A stretch of DNA of 64,000 nucleotides from Bryopsis sp. KO-2023 (Eukaryota; Chlorophyta; Ulvophyceae; Bryopsidales; Bryopsidaceae): NCBI GenBank assembly GCA_030272585.1, contig BSYQ01000006.1, positions 377,001 to 441,000 on the forward strand. Reading direction: 5' to 3'. How positions within the stretch are numbered: position 1 is the stretch's first letter; every line of letters begins with the position of its first letter. The notes beneath the pieces were generated by a model. It had not been told where the DNA came from. It ran no database searches and worked only from the letters and a program-made list of their open reading frames with translations. A program made the position numbers and the translations under genes. This document shows, piece after piece, positions 21,238 through 31,434 of the stretch.

Positions 21238-22628
21238 AAGGAGTTTGCTTGAGAACGTATGTTAGATTCAGAAAAAAGTGGCAACTGGAGATCAGTGCCA
21301 ATTCTTGGTATCTCGCCAAGATGAAGTTTTGAAAATAAAACATTCATTTGTTACAAGGTACAGTTGGAAAACAAAAAATGAAGAAAAAACAATTCAACAA
21401 GGAAATGGAGCATTTCATTATTTGAGGGCAAACCTCCCTGTACATCATGTAAAAATTTTGCTGGCAAATTTCGAATATCACGTTGGAATGATATTTCACA
21501 TGCCAAAATAAACAGTGTCCGGAGGTGAAAAAAATCTGTTGCTTGCCTTTCCCCCCCTGTCCAAATCTGCGTTAGAATTAATCAAATATACTGGCATGGT
21601 GTTACCTCCAAATTTTAGCTGATTTACCTGGGCATAAAGTGCACCTCCTTGCCCACCAGCCTTGTTCCATTCAAATGTACTCTCCCTAATTGTGACATTG
21701 GTCTCTTGCAAATAAATGGCACCTCCATTGTTGCTCAAAGCTAAATTTCTGGTGAAATTGGAATTCAATATTGTTGCTTGTGAATTATCCAGAGCAGCAA
21801 TGACCCCTCCCAAAGACCCATTGTTGTCTATGGCTGTCACATTCAACAGTGTGAATTCAGATTCGGCAGCTGAAAGCCCTGCAGGTCCTCCACCAACATT
21901 TTTGTTTTCCTCGAAATCCACATGTTTCAGAGTGAAATTCTTCGAGTTTTGCACATGAATCAAACCCTCTGTAAAATTCAGGAAGCACCCGTTGAAATTA
22001 AGGCCTGAAAGTGTCACATCATCAGACCTGGTTTCCACAACCAAACACACCCAATTCGACATGGAGCATATTTCCTGAAGGACATTCAACAGGGGAAATC
22101 AGTCCAAGCACCTTATCTGAAAAGCTCCTTTGCCCTGGTCACCAGGACACTGAACTGATGCCCCGTTTCCCTTGATGGTGATGGGACTACTGAGTTCCAC
22201 GGAATTCTCCAGCACCAGTTCTGGCAGATCGAATTCCAGGACTGCGCCAGCAGGCATGCAATTTGCCAGCGTCTCAACATCGTTGTCCAGCTCCTTCAGT
22301 GCGGCGGAGTCAAGGCTCACTCGCGCAGAAACTCCGACTACCGCGCGCACGGCCTCGCACCCCGACCCACCTGAGATCCAGCCGTACAAGGCGTTTCATT
22401 CCAACCGTTGCGTTACGTTTTGAATACGGAGCCAAAACGTAACGCCAGAAAAGCTTGACCCACCATCCGCATGTGAAGGGACGCGCAAGGAAGTATACAC
22501 ATGGAAGAACAAATCTGAACGACCCAACACTCACCAGCAGAGGCGGATTGAGGGAGGCCGATAGTTGTAAGGCATGCGACCACAAGAAACGCTGACAGCA
22601 GGCTGCCGGCAGACCGCAGTTTGCACAT
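18413..22628 (-). CDS. 5' half of a Pmp-like membrane protein gene, truncated at the inversion edge
   Basis: Exons: 22628-22535 (signal peptide, MCKLRSAGSLLSAFLVV), 22370 to about 22110, 22074-21628, 21190-20807, 20438-20238, 20154-19996, 19681-18868 and 18612-18413. Phases agree except at exon 2-3, where an in-frame TGA (22099-22101) lies between the blocks. The protein is built of degenerate Pmp-type beta-helix repeats (GGAIY, GGALYA, FxxN) and so is probably an extracellular right-handed beta-helix. Homology to the intact gene stops at GWKSG (18413). Beyond the break the frame adds a few foreign residues and ends at TGA near 18400, so a secreted form without membrane anchor could be made. 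The missing part is at 13.5-16.0 kb on the other strand. Confidence 0.8.
21198..21237 (-). repeat. (TG)n microsatellite beside a 3' splice site
   Basis: A pure CA run on the plus strand (TG in gene sense) ends eight bases before exon 4 of the 5'-half gene, where the polypyrimidine tract would be. The paralogue has the same repeat in the same place (46288-46355). Confidence 0.9.
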
Positions 22629-25076
22629 TGCTACGGTTGCCGTGGATAAGTTGGTCGGGGATTTGGCTGCGTAGGCACCTCCACTGTTTTGGGTTATCAT
22701 ACACGCGATCACCCTCCGGGATCATCGCGGTAACGCGCTTGGAAACGCCACGCTGGCGCCCCCCGTCTCACGATCGCGTCACCCTCATCGCACGTTTCCG
22801 TCCCACCCTCCCTCACACCCTCACTCCCACAGCAAAAAACCCTCACCGCTCGCCGTTGTTGCTGCTGCTGACCCCGAACCCGCCGGGGGGCCTCTCCTCG
22901 CGGGACGGCGTGGCATCGCTCTTCCGCCCGCCCCGCCCCTTCTCCCTCTTCCACGCATCTGCTTCTGTGGACTTTCTGTGGAGGGGAGCAATTTCGCCAA
23001 GAAAAGAGATCTGGGGGGTCTGGAAACAAGATCGCTGGATGCGGTAGCCGGCGTTAAGTATCCCGACGCCGAGGACGCCGAGGACGCCGAGGGGACTTGA
23101 CGCGAAAGGCCGGTGCATGGGTGCTCGGGCGGGTTCGATTCCCGAGCCGGTCGAATCTGTGGAACGGATGGAGAAAGGGACGGGTGGTGCGTGCGTGCGT
23201 CGATTTTTTCCCTCTGCGATTGTTCGGATGGAGAAAGGGACGAGAGCGCGCACAGACGGTGTCGGGTGGTGCGAAAAAAAAAAATAAAGCTTTTTCTCTC
23301 TGTTGAACTGTTTGGGCTGGTCCAAAAAGATAAAAGGAGATAGAAAGGTTTCTTTCTCTTTTTCTTTGCCCTTGTTCGTTTTTGTTTTTGCTGCTTTTAT
23401 TATTTTTTGCTTTTATTTTTTTTTGCTTTTGTTTCTTTTTTTGGTGAGGGAGGCCTTCTCCCCCCCCTTATTTCTCTCTCTCTTCTCTCATTTCTCTTCT
23501 TTTCCTTCACAACCCACAACCCACAGATAATCAGGGGCCGTTTCCCTGATTTTTGAGACAAGTGAGAGCTTGTGTTTTTTTAAACCCACAGATAATTAAA
23601 CCTCAAGCTTTTCAAACAGCCAACAGGATGAACAGGACCTGTATTTATTTTTATTTTTATTTTTTTTTTGGGGGGGGGGCAGGCCTTCTCCCCCCCTTGT
23701 TTCCCTGATTTTTCTAGAGAAGTGAAAGCTCGAGTTTTATTCAACCTGACTATTTTTGTTTTTTAAGCTTTTGAAACAGCCAACAAAGCCAACAGAAGCT
23801 GTCTAGGAAAATCTTTCTTCTTTGAAGAACTTAAATGGAGCAGCAGCGAGAGCATAAACTATGGTGGAACACGGAAGGAAGTCTTAAGGGATGGCAGCGC
23901 GCGTCTGGTGGGGCATTCTCTGCCGTCTTTCTCTTTTTTTTTGGGGGGGGGGGACAGGCCTTCTCCCCCCCCTTGTTTCCCTGATTTCTTAAGAGAAGTG
24001 AAAGCTTGATTTTTTTCAGGCCGATTTGTTTTTTTTAAGCTTTTCAAACAGCCAACAAAGCCAATAGAACTTGTCTTGTTTTTTTGTTTTGTTTTGTTTT
24101 GTTTTTGGAAGTCTATGCTTCCAGTTCTTCCCACCTCATTTTGTTTATTTTTGTTTATATGTATTCTGAAGAAATAACTTTTTAACAGTGAATAACTTTT
24201 TACTCTTTTTATTTCTTTGTTTATTGTGTCATATTAGTTTTCACATGCAGGAAGTGTGGTCTCAACTGGGCAACCTCTTACTGAATCTTCCTTTCTTACT
24301 CTATCCCACAGATAACCGGAACTTGGAGCAAGAGATTGTAAATGAAAAAAGGCTGTTTTTTAATAGCAGAGAATATGCATGCGGAGGAAATTCTGGCGGG
24401 ACTGGTGAAGGGACTTGGTTCAAGGGCGAAAATGAGAAACGGGGATGTGCGATATAATGGAAGACCCGAACGGATGGAGAACATGGTGATTTGGACTCGT
24501 CGGCTCAGAATGTGGAAGCAACACGTGCCCCAAGGGTGTCGAGAAAGGAGCAGAACAAAACAAAGGTTTTGGTGTGTTTTGGGTCGCTTGCAGTTGCAGT
24601 TCCAAGGCTGGTCCTGTTTCCAGACCCACAGATAATTAGGGGCCTGGAAAAAAACAAAAAACAAAAGCAAAAACAGAATCCACAAAAAAAGAAGGGGGCA
24701 GGTGGGTCCCTCGAGGTGGCAGTTTTACCCACAGATATTTGTATTAGTATTTTGAACACAGTGTCTGCCATGTATGAAGGACACACCCCCCCCAAAAAAA
24801 AAAAAAATAAAACAAAAAATTAGTGGCATTGCCAGAATTCATCAGGGAACAAGGCCGTGCCCCCTAGGTGGGCCTGTTGTGTGTGTTACAAGGGCCAAAT
24901 CACCTCAGTCAATTTTCTGCTTTCTGTTTGGTTTTTCTTCTTTGTTCGAAAACACAAAATCTTCATGTTTTTTTTTTCCCTCTTGACAAATAAATATCCT
25001 TGCAATTTTGTATGTAACAACAGATTTCCCACAGATAAAACAGATTGAACATCTTTCTCTGCTCCAGTTGGTATTT

Positions 25077-25107
<31 letters not shown>

Positions 25108-25121
25108 CAACTGCCTTCAGG
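22629..25121. other. Divergent intergenic region, GC-rich then homopolymer-rich
   Basis: Near 22.7-23.2 kb the DNA is GC-rich with a short GACGCCGAG tandem run (about 23067-23095); this is probably the promoter side of the Pmp-like 5' half. From 23.3 to 25.1 kb it is T-rich with long poly-T, poly-C and poly-A runs and the tandem block listed separately. A 25-bp T run at 25073-25098 precedes the end of the next minus-strand gene. No gene is supported. Confidence 0.5.
23445..24090 (+). repeat. About 240-260-bp degenerate tandem repeat, three copies
   Basis: Each copy contains GGCCTTCTCCCCCCC, then TGTTTCCCTGATTT, then GAAGTGAAAGCT, then TTTTCAAACAGCCAACA. Copies start near 23447, 23680 and 23953 with length variation in the homopolymers. 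The motif CCCACAGATAAT is embedded near 23523 and 23584 and recurs near 24302 and 24623. Confidence 0.7.
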
Positions 25122-27850
25122 TTAGAGTTCCCTGGCAAGGCGGGCCATGGTGGGTGGCTTCCCGGCTTTTCTTCGGGCCTCAAAGTCGGATATCATCCGA
25201 ACGAACCCCCGGTCCTTGTAGGTCGCCTCCATGGCCTTCCACAACTTCCGCCGCCTACATAATAAAGTTCGCATCGCCTCGTCGCCCACTCTCCACAACT
25301 CAGGATTACCCAGCCCCTCAAGATCACGAAGCGGTGGACTCCTGCAGAAAAAACAAGATAAGTATTTTTCCCTTAACATTTTTTTTCGTGTTTCTCTTGA
25401 GTTCAAGGTATCCAATCGTTTCCCCACCTGTGATCTGCCAAAATGATCCCCTCTGTCCACTCGCTCCACAAAGCTCGGGCATCCATCACTACAAGATAAC
25501 ATGTTTTTTGTTATTACGTTTCATTCTTTTGTTTAATTTTTTTTTAATCACCTTCGTCGAGTCACTTGGATCCCAAGTATTCGAATTCCCATTATCCTTA
25601 ATGCATTCTTTACGTGAATGCACAAAATATGCCTCACATTTGAGTGTTTTGAAGTCTTGTTTTTGCAGTCGAATGGCGGGAAGAGGGCAACCACCAAAAA
25701 ACTGGGGCCGATCCAGACTAGGATGTGCTGCAAGGGGAGGAGACAGCGAATTTGATGGAGCATGAAGGCCTCGATTCGGGCCAGGAGGTGCTGGAGATGC
25801 AGCGTGTTGGCCAAGGCTGGGCTGCAAGCTCGCTGGAAATGAAGCATGAAGGCTGCGATCCAGAGTAGGAGGTGCTGGAGGCTGCAGGAGTGGTGGAGGA
25901 GAAGTGTGAAGGCTGGTTCGAATGTGTGGGCCAAGCACGGACTGCAAGCTGGTTGGCAATGGAGCATGAAGGCCTCGATTCAGGCCAGGAGGTGCTGGAG
26001 ATGCAGCGTGTTGGCCAAGGCTGGGCTGCAAGCTCGCTGGAAATGAAGCATGAAGGTTGCGATCCTGAGTAGGAGGTGCCGGAGGCTGCAGGAGTGGTGG
26101 AGGAGAAGCGTGGAGGCTGGTTCGAATGTGTGGGCCAAGCACGGACTGCAAGCTGGTTGGCAATGGAGCATGAAGGCCGCGATTCAGGCCAGGAGGTGCT
26201 GGAGATGGAGCACGGAGGTTGGCTTCCAGATTTGCTGCTGGGATGGAAGATGGAACATGAAGGCCAGCGTGGGGGGCCTCCATTCCAGAATGGAGGGGAG
26301 TGGGAGCTCCGAGTGGGTCACGTGGGGGAGCTCGGAGTTGCTCTGTGCAAGGAAAAGAACGTGTGCGTTGAGAGAATGAATCATCCATCCGCTTTTCAAG
26401 AATGCTACATCATAAATGATTTATATGAAAATAAATTCGGCTGGATTTTGGAAGGGTTGGGCGAAATCACATCGTTGTGCACGTTTGCCTAGTGTAAATT
26501 ACTCATTCATTCATATGTTTAACACACACCCTTTGCCTCCCGAAGCGCCTCCTCTCTGACTCTCCTTCCCATTCCAATCTGTGGGTCCTGGAGATCTTCG
26601 AGCTCGTGAACTCTGTTGCAGTAGGTGAGCAAGAACTGCTTCCACTGCAAAAACTGGTCCCAATGCATGCGCAATTCCGAAATTTGGAAAATCTCATGTT
26701 GTGGGAATCTGTGGACATACGGTCTTGATGTTTAGAGTGCTGTGTTTTTCATGCTGAGTGTAAGGGTGGTTTGGAAGAAATATTTTAGTTGGCAGCCGTT
26801 TAAAAATACATTAAGAATAATTTAACCGTGCAAAAATAAATCCAGATGGGAGATGCCTATTTCTACAATCTGGAGAATTGTCGATCGACCGTCGTTGAAT
26901 TGCCAAAGAGAGTGGAAATAAGTGTTTGAAGCGTTTTGGCGAAAATGAAGTGGATGTGGTGTCTATTACAATCTGGATACTCGTTTATCGCACTGTAGGG
27001 GTATGGAAATTGAAACTGTATGAGCACCTCAAATTGTGATTGGGTTGTACACAGGTTGTACTCGAATGTGCGGAAGGTCAGAAAAGAGGTTGGGTACGAA
27101 GATTCATACCTTTCGTGCAATTCTGGGAGACCTGCAAAAAAGCACTGGCGAAGAAATCGCTTGCAACTGAGGAAGTTCGCCCCCGACACGTCGCGGTACG
27201 CAGCTTTGTAGGTCAGATTTCTCTGAAGGAAAGTGTGACAGAATACGACATAAATAAGGATAACAATCAGGTGGAAGAAAAACAAAAACGATGAAAAAAA
27301 TTGGTGGGACTAAAGTTAAAAAAAAAAAAAAAAAAAAAAACGGTCGGACTATATATAATATGTGGTAGTTGTGAAGATATTTCCGCTAGAAGTTTGTAGG
27401 GGCAAAAAAAAACTGGTTGGTGGACGATACATAAAACGATGAAAAAAACTGGTTGGTGGATTATATATTAAAAAAACTGGGGGGATTATGTATATCATAT
27501 AATATATATAAAATTTGTAGGGGTAAAAAAATACTAGTAGGAATTGAAAATCCTAGTTGTGGTGTTGGTAAGATACAAAAAGAAAAAAAAAACAGGGGTG
27601 AAAAAAATAAAACAGTCATCACCCTATTTTTCGTGGCAAGTTGGGCTTCGATATTCGGAAAAATTGCTGACGCAAGCTGTGGAATGACTTCCATAGGATC
27701 CACTTCAAGCCTCGGGAGACTGTGGTGGTGTCGGTCGGACGGAAACCCTGCCATGAGGAGGACAGCGGAGGGGGGAGGGAGCCTGGCGTAGCTCAATTCG
27801 GAGTCATCCCGGCTGTGGAGAAGCATACTTTTTATTGTGTCCAAGTCCAT
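25122..27850 (-). CDS. Unrecognised protein with proline-rich tandem repeats
   Basis: Six exons chain in phase: 27850-27623 (ATG, MDLDTIKSMLLHSRDDSEL), 27222-27110, 26708-26530, 26342-25566, 25488-25428 and 25341-25122 (TAA), about 525 residues. N-terminal exons look globular and helical (NFLSCKRFLRQCFFAGLPEL, ISELRMHWDQFLQWKQFLL). Exon 4 encodes 68-residue proline-rich repeats with recurring LHA and SLQ motifs. The C-terminal 100 residues are charged (LWRVGDEAMRTLLCRRRKLW). The donor chosen for exon 4 (CCAA before GTGACT) is the one that restores phase; the stronger-looking AAG before GTGATT does not. No signal peptide or known domain is visible, so the function is unknown. Intron 1 and the upstream flank hold short repeats. 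Confidence 0.65.
25761..26230 (-). repeat. 204-bp coding minisatellite
   Basis: CATGAAGGCC starts at 25761, 25965 and 26169, a period of 204 bases (68 codons). Within each unit three smaller repeats of about 22 residues alternate. The period keeps the reading frame of exon 4. Because units are nearly identical, copy number may vary between strains or be collapsed in assembly. Confidence 0.85.
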
Positions 27851-28430
27851 CCTGTCGAGGTAAGTGTTCCTTTGTTTCAAATCTCATTGCATTGAAAAAA
27901 AAAAAAACACTGGTTGGTGGACTACATAAATTAAAAAAAAAAAAAACTGGTTGGTGGATTATATAAATAAAAAAAAAAAAAAAACTGGTTGGTGGATTAT
28001 ATAATTAAAAAAACTGGGTGGACTGTTTCGTTTCTTTATTCATTCGGAAAAGTGATTTCTTTCGGTCACCCAAATCTCATTGCATTGAAAAAGAAAAAAA
28101 CATGTGGAAGAAAAACAAAAATGATGGAAATAATGATTGGTTGGATTATATTTATATAAAAAAAACTGGCTGGTGGACTATATATATAAAAAGGCTAAAA
28201 ATTGGAACTGGAATTGGAAACTGGTTGGTGGACTATATAAATAAAAATAAAAATAAAAACTGGTTGGTGGACTATATATATAATCCACTGGTTGGAACTG
28301 GTTGGTGGATTATATAATTAAAAAAAAAAACTGGCTGGTGGACTATATATATAATCCACTGGTTGGAACTGGTGGATTATATAATTAAAAAAACTGGGTG
28401 GACTGTGTATGATATATAAAGATATTTCTG
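27380..28430. repeat. Scattered minisatellite, A-run plus CTGGTTGGTGG unit
   Basis: At least ten copies of a unit made of an A run, then CTGGTTGGTGGA, then TTATATA or CTATATA occur between 27.4 and 28.4 kb, unevenly spaced. They lie partly in intron 1 of the 25-28 kb gene and mainly upstream of its start. In the sense of the flanking genes the unit reads TATATAATCCACCAACCAG plus a T run, resembling a repeated polypyrimidine and acceptor context. Confidence 0.8.
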
Positions 28431-28565
28431 CTAGAAGTTCGTAGGGGCAGGAAAAAACTAGATGATGGCCTATACACAATATATAGAATATAGAAAAAAT
28501 TATGCTAGAAGTTTATAGGGGTAAAAAAAAATCGTGCCCACCTTTTCATACGCAATTCGTTTGCG

Positions 28566-29076
28566 CCACTCACCCTACAGCAGTGTGTAGGGTGAGTGGT
28601 TGCAAACCCCACCGCTTGGCCGGCTTTTTTCATAGCCAAGCGGTGGGTGGTGTATGAAATTTGGGCGGTGGCCTCACTCCCTTCAAAAACATGTAGTCCG
28701 TACCACCCCCCCCGTTCACCGAGAACATTAGGGGGTGTTTTTTTTTCCCGATGTTCTCGGTGAACGAAGAGCAAGGCAAGCGCGAATAGGGGGCACAGGA
28801 AGACATCCCGCGCCGAGACGCAAGATAAATGGTCCACTCCCCCATTCTTGTTACATTTTCCCTATAAAACATATAAATTGATAATTATAAATAATTATTA
28901 TTGTTATTGAATTTTCTGTTGTGTTTTTATGATGCTTTAGGTCAACCTGATGTTTTGTAAGAAAGAGGACGGTCGTCGAAGAAGGGGAGAAAAAAAACTC
29001 GGCGTCGTAGGTGCGGTGGCTCAGATCGCACAGCTGTAGCATTCTGAGGTCGTCGCCGCGACCTAATGTCGCGGCG
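28566..29076. other. Cluster of four perfect hairpins
   Basis: Perfect inverted repeats: 28566-28579 with 28586-28599 (14 bp, loop 6; extendable by GTTTGC/GCAAAC past a small bulge), 28608-28620 with 28635-28647 (13 bp, loop 14), 28713-28728 with 28751-28766 (16 bp, loop 22) and 29054-29062 with 29068-29076 (9 bp, GC-rich, loop 5). They lie between two minus-strand genes. The rest of 27851-29765 shows no gene. Confidence 0.8.
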
Positions 29077-29472
29077 GAAAGGAGGAAGAGTGCCCTAAAG
29101 AAGGTAAAAAAAAAACACAAAAAAACTGAGATATGAAGAAATAACAAAAGAACAGAATCCAATAATTCATAGACAAAAAATCAGCGGTCGAAAAATGAAG
29201 TGTTCGTAGATGAAATCATGTTTATATGTTCAGAAACATATGTATCTAGTTGATTAAACTAAATACCTCATTTGCAATGCCGGGCCTGTCCCTTGCAGGA
29301 GAAAAAACTCCTGCAGATTTTTTTTTTGTGATAAATTATATCCTTCCCCAAGGCCACGGGCCTGTCGGTCTAAAAACTTCCTGCACAAGACAAGCAAGCT
29401 GCAAATTTTTAGGGCTGCAAAGTACCTCGATAGTTAAGTAAACTTTCTTACTCTAGAAAGGAGGCTTCGTGA

Positions 29473-29700
29473 TATCTTTAGAATTTTTCTGGTGGTTCAG
29501 TTTCGATGGTAATTTTCTGGGTATCTTTAGAATTTTTCTGGTGGTTCGGTTTCGATGGTAATTTTCTGGGTATCTTTAGAATTTTTCTGGTGGTTCGGTT
29601 TCGATGGTAATTTTCTGGGTATCTTTAGAATTTTTCTGGTGGTTCGGTTTCGATGGTAATTTTCTGAGTATCTTTAGAATTTTTCTGGTGGTCCGGTGGA
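29473..29700. repeat. 49-bp tandem repeat, four and a half copies
   Basis: TATCTTTAGAATTTTTCTGG starts at 29473, 29522, 29571, 29620 and 29669, an exact 49-bp period with one or two substitutions per unit. The array ends at about 29700 beside a tRNA-like T-arm. Confidence 0.9.
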
Positions 29701-29710
29701 ATGATATTTA

Positions 29711-29737
29711 CTCGGGTTCGAATCCCGAGTACGCCAT
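29711..29737 (+). other. tRNA-like T-arm and acceptor 3' strand (B box)
   Basis: CTCGGG, TTCGAAT, CCCGAG forms a 6-bp stem with a canonical 7-base T loop, followed by a possible acceptor strand GTACGCCA. GGTTCGAATCC fits the pol III B-box consensus. No matching 5' acceptor strand, D arm or anticodon arm lies in the preceding 80 bases, which are the 49-bp repeat. It looks like the tail of a tRNA-derived repeat rather than a tRNA gene. Confidence 0.45.
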
Positions 29738-29765
29738 TTCTGTTCTCAGAAAACAGGTCGAAGGC

Positions 29766-31359
29766 TTACTCCATTAGTCTGTGCGCGACATCAGCGCACC
29801 ACCTTTTGCGCCAAGAAGTGAAGGTTGCATCGGAGCTGAGGGGGGGCTCCAAAGTGGCCCCAAGGAGCATTTGCTGAAGTCGTTGTAAGTTATTGAGGGC
29901 CGCGCAATACCCTTTAAAGTCGTTTTTACCAATCTGAAATTGAAACAAGAAGTTAAAGTTTTGCAGAAATCTAAGAATGTTCTTTGCACATATTTTAGGG
30001 GGGGAAAACTATATTCTTTTTATATTTCCCAGCTCAAAATATTGTTTCCCAGTTTTTGCAGTCTAAATCATTATTATCTTTCAATTGTTGCTTACTTCAT
30101 GCCGGTCTATCGCAGGATGTTCCTCGATGCCAGAAGATGGGTGCAAGGGCTCCTCCACGGAAACTTCCACCTCCCGCAACAGACTCTCGACCACCTCATA
30201 GGCGTCGAACTCGAATGCTTCGACGTCTATGAGATAGTCGAGCACCCGCACATCCTCCGGGGTGATTTCCTCGACTTCGTGCTTCAAGTCAGTTCTTGCA
30301 ATTCTCTTACCATTTGATAGGTGTGAAAGATCAGTCAAAATTTTTTTGAGACTCCGTTCTACCTCCCCCGAACTTGGTTGCTCCGTCTCTGGAAAAAAAC
30401 CCACAGAATATATTAAAATCTGTGGGATCGTCATCATTTTTTTTCCCAAGGAATATTTTGCCTCGTGTGTGTGTGTAATAGTTGATATGTTTTTCCACCC
30501 AACTGGCCAATAGATAAAAACAATTAATATCTTTAATTAAAATTGTTTTGTTTTGTTTTGCATGGGGGGGGGTGGGTGGGGGTGGGTCGGGGGGTGGGTC
30601 GGGGGGTGGGTGGGGGTGGGTCGGGGGGTTCTAGTAGAAAACCCTGCCACAACGACAATGAATACGAGCATCAGTGGGAGTTGGTGCTGAAAATAAATAC
30701 GTGTTTGTTAATCTTTTTTATATTTTTCATATTTTTTCTTACTAACGCATCTGAGAATCGACCAAGCAGCATGTTTTAAAAATGTTTTTGATCAAAAACA
30801 ACTTAGAACTTGGTAATGTTCTGTAGAAACTTCCAGTGTTCTTTGCAAATAAAATTAGAAAGTTGTTTTCATAAGCAGTTTTAACATTGGGACTGTTTTT
30901 AACACTCCTCTTGATGTTTCTCTCCTATCCTTCACCTTGCAGACCTTTCCGTTGCTTCGGTCTGACCGATGCTATGACTATCTTCAATGCAAGGGATTTC
31001 TCAGTGGCAAGTGCTTTTTATCTTCTTTTTCGGGTAGGCACACAAACTTCTGTTGCTTTAATTTTTCACGTGAACTTTTTTCTGGCTTAATGTTTTGTAC
31101 TTTAGTTAATTTGTTTGTTTGTTTATTTCTATTTATTTTCTTTTATATTTCAGAATACACTGACGCTCTGAAATTAAGGGAAAATTTGTAAACATTAATC
31201 TGTAGAGTATAATTACCTTGGTCTTCCCTCCTCTGTTGGGCCTCCCTCTTTTTATTCGAATCAACCCAAGTCAAAAACGAGATGGCCCAGCCTGGTCGAA
31301 CAAGGTAATTTCCCTCTGAGGAGAGGCCTTGACGCCGCATCCAGTCCTTAACACAAAAA

Positions 31360-31434
<75 letters not shown>

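Noticed and set aside
22099..22101. In-frame TGA read as selenocysteine
   Set aside because: No reason for selenocysteine in a beta-helix ectodomain; a small or non-canonical intron is simpler.
23118..23155. tRNA-like GGGTTCGATTCCCGAG near 23.13 kb
   Set aside because: Only a T-loop-like string is present. The stem pairs poorly and no acceptor, D or anticodon arm fits upstream; probably chance in GC-rich DNA.
29473..29700. CRISPR-like regular repeats
   Set aside because: The 49-bp units are contiguous with no spacers, and the genome is eukaryotic.
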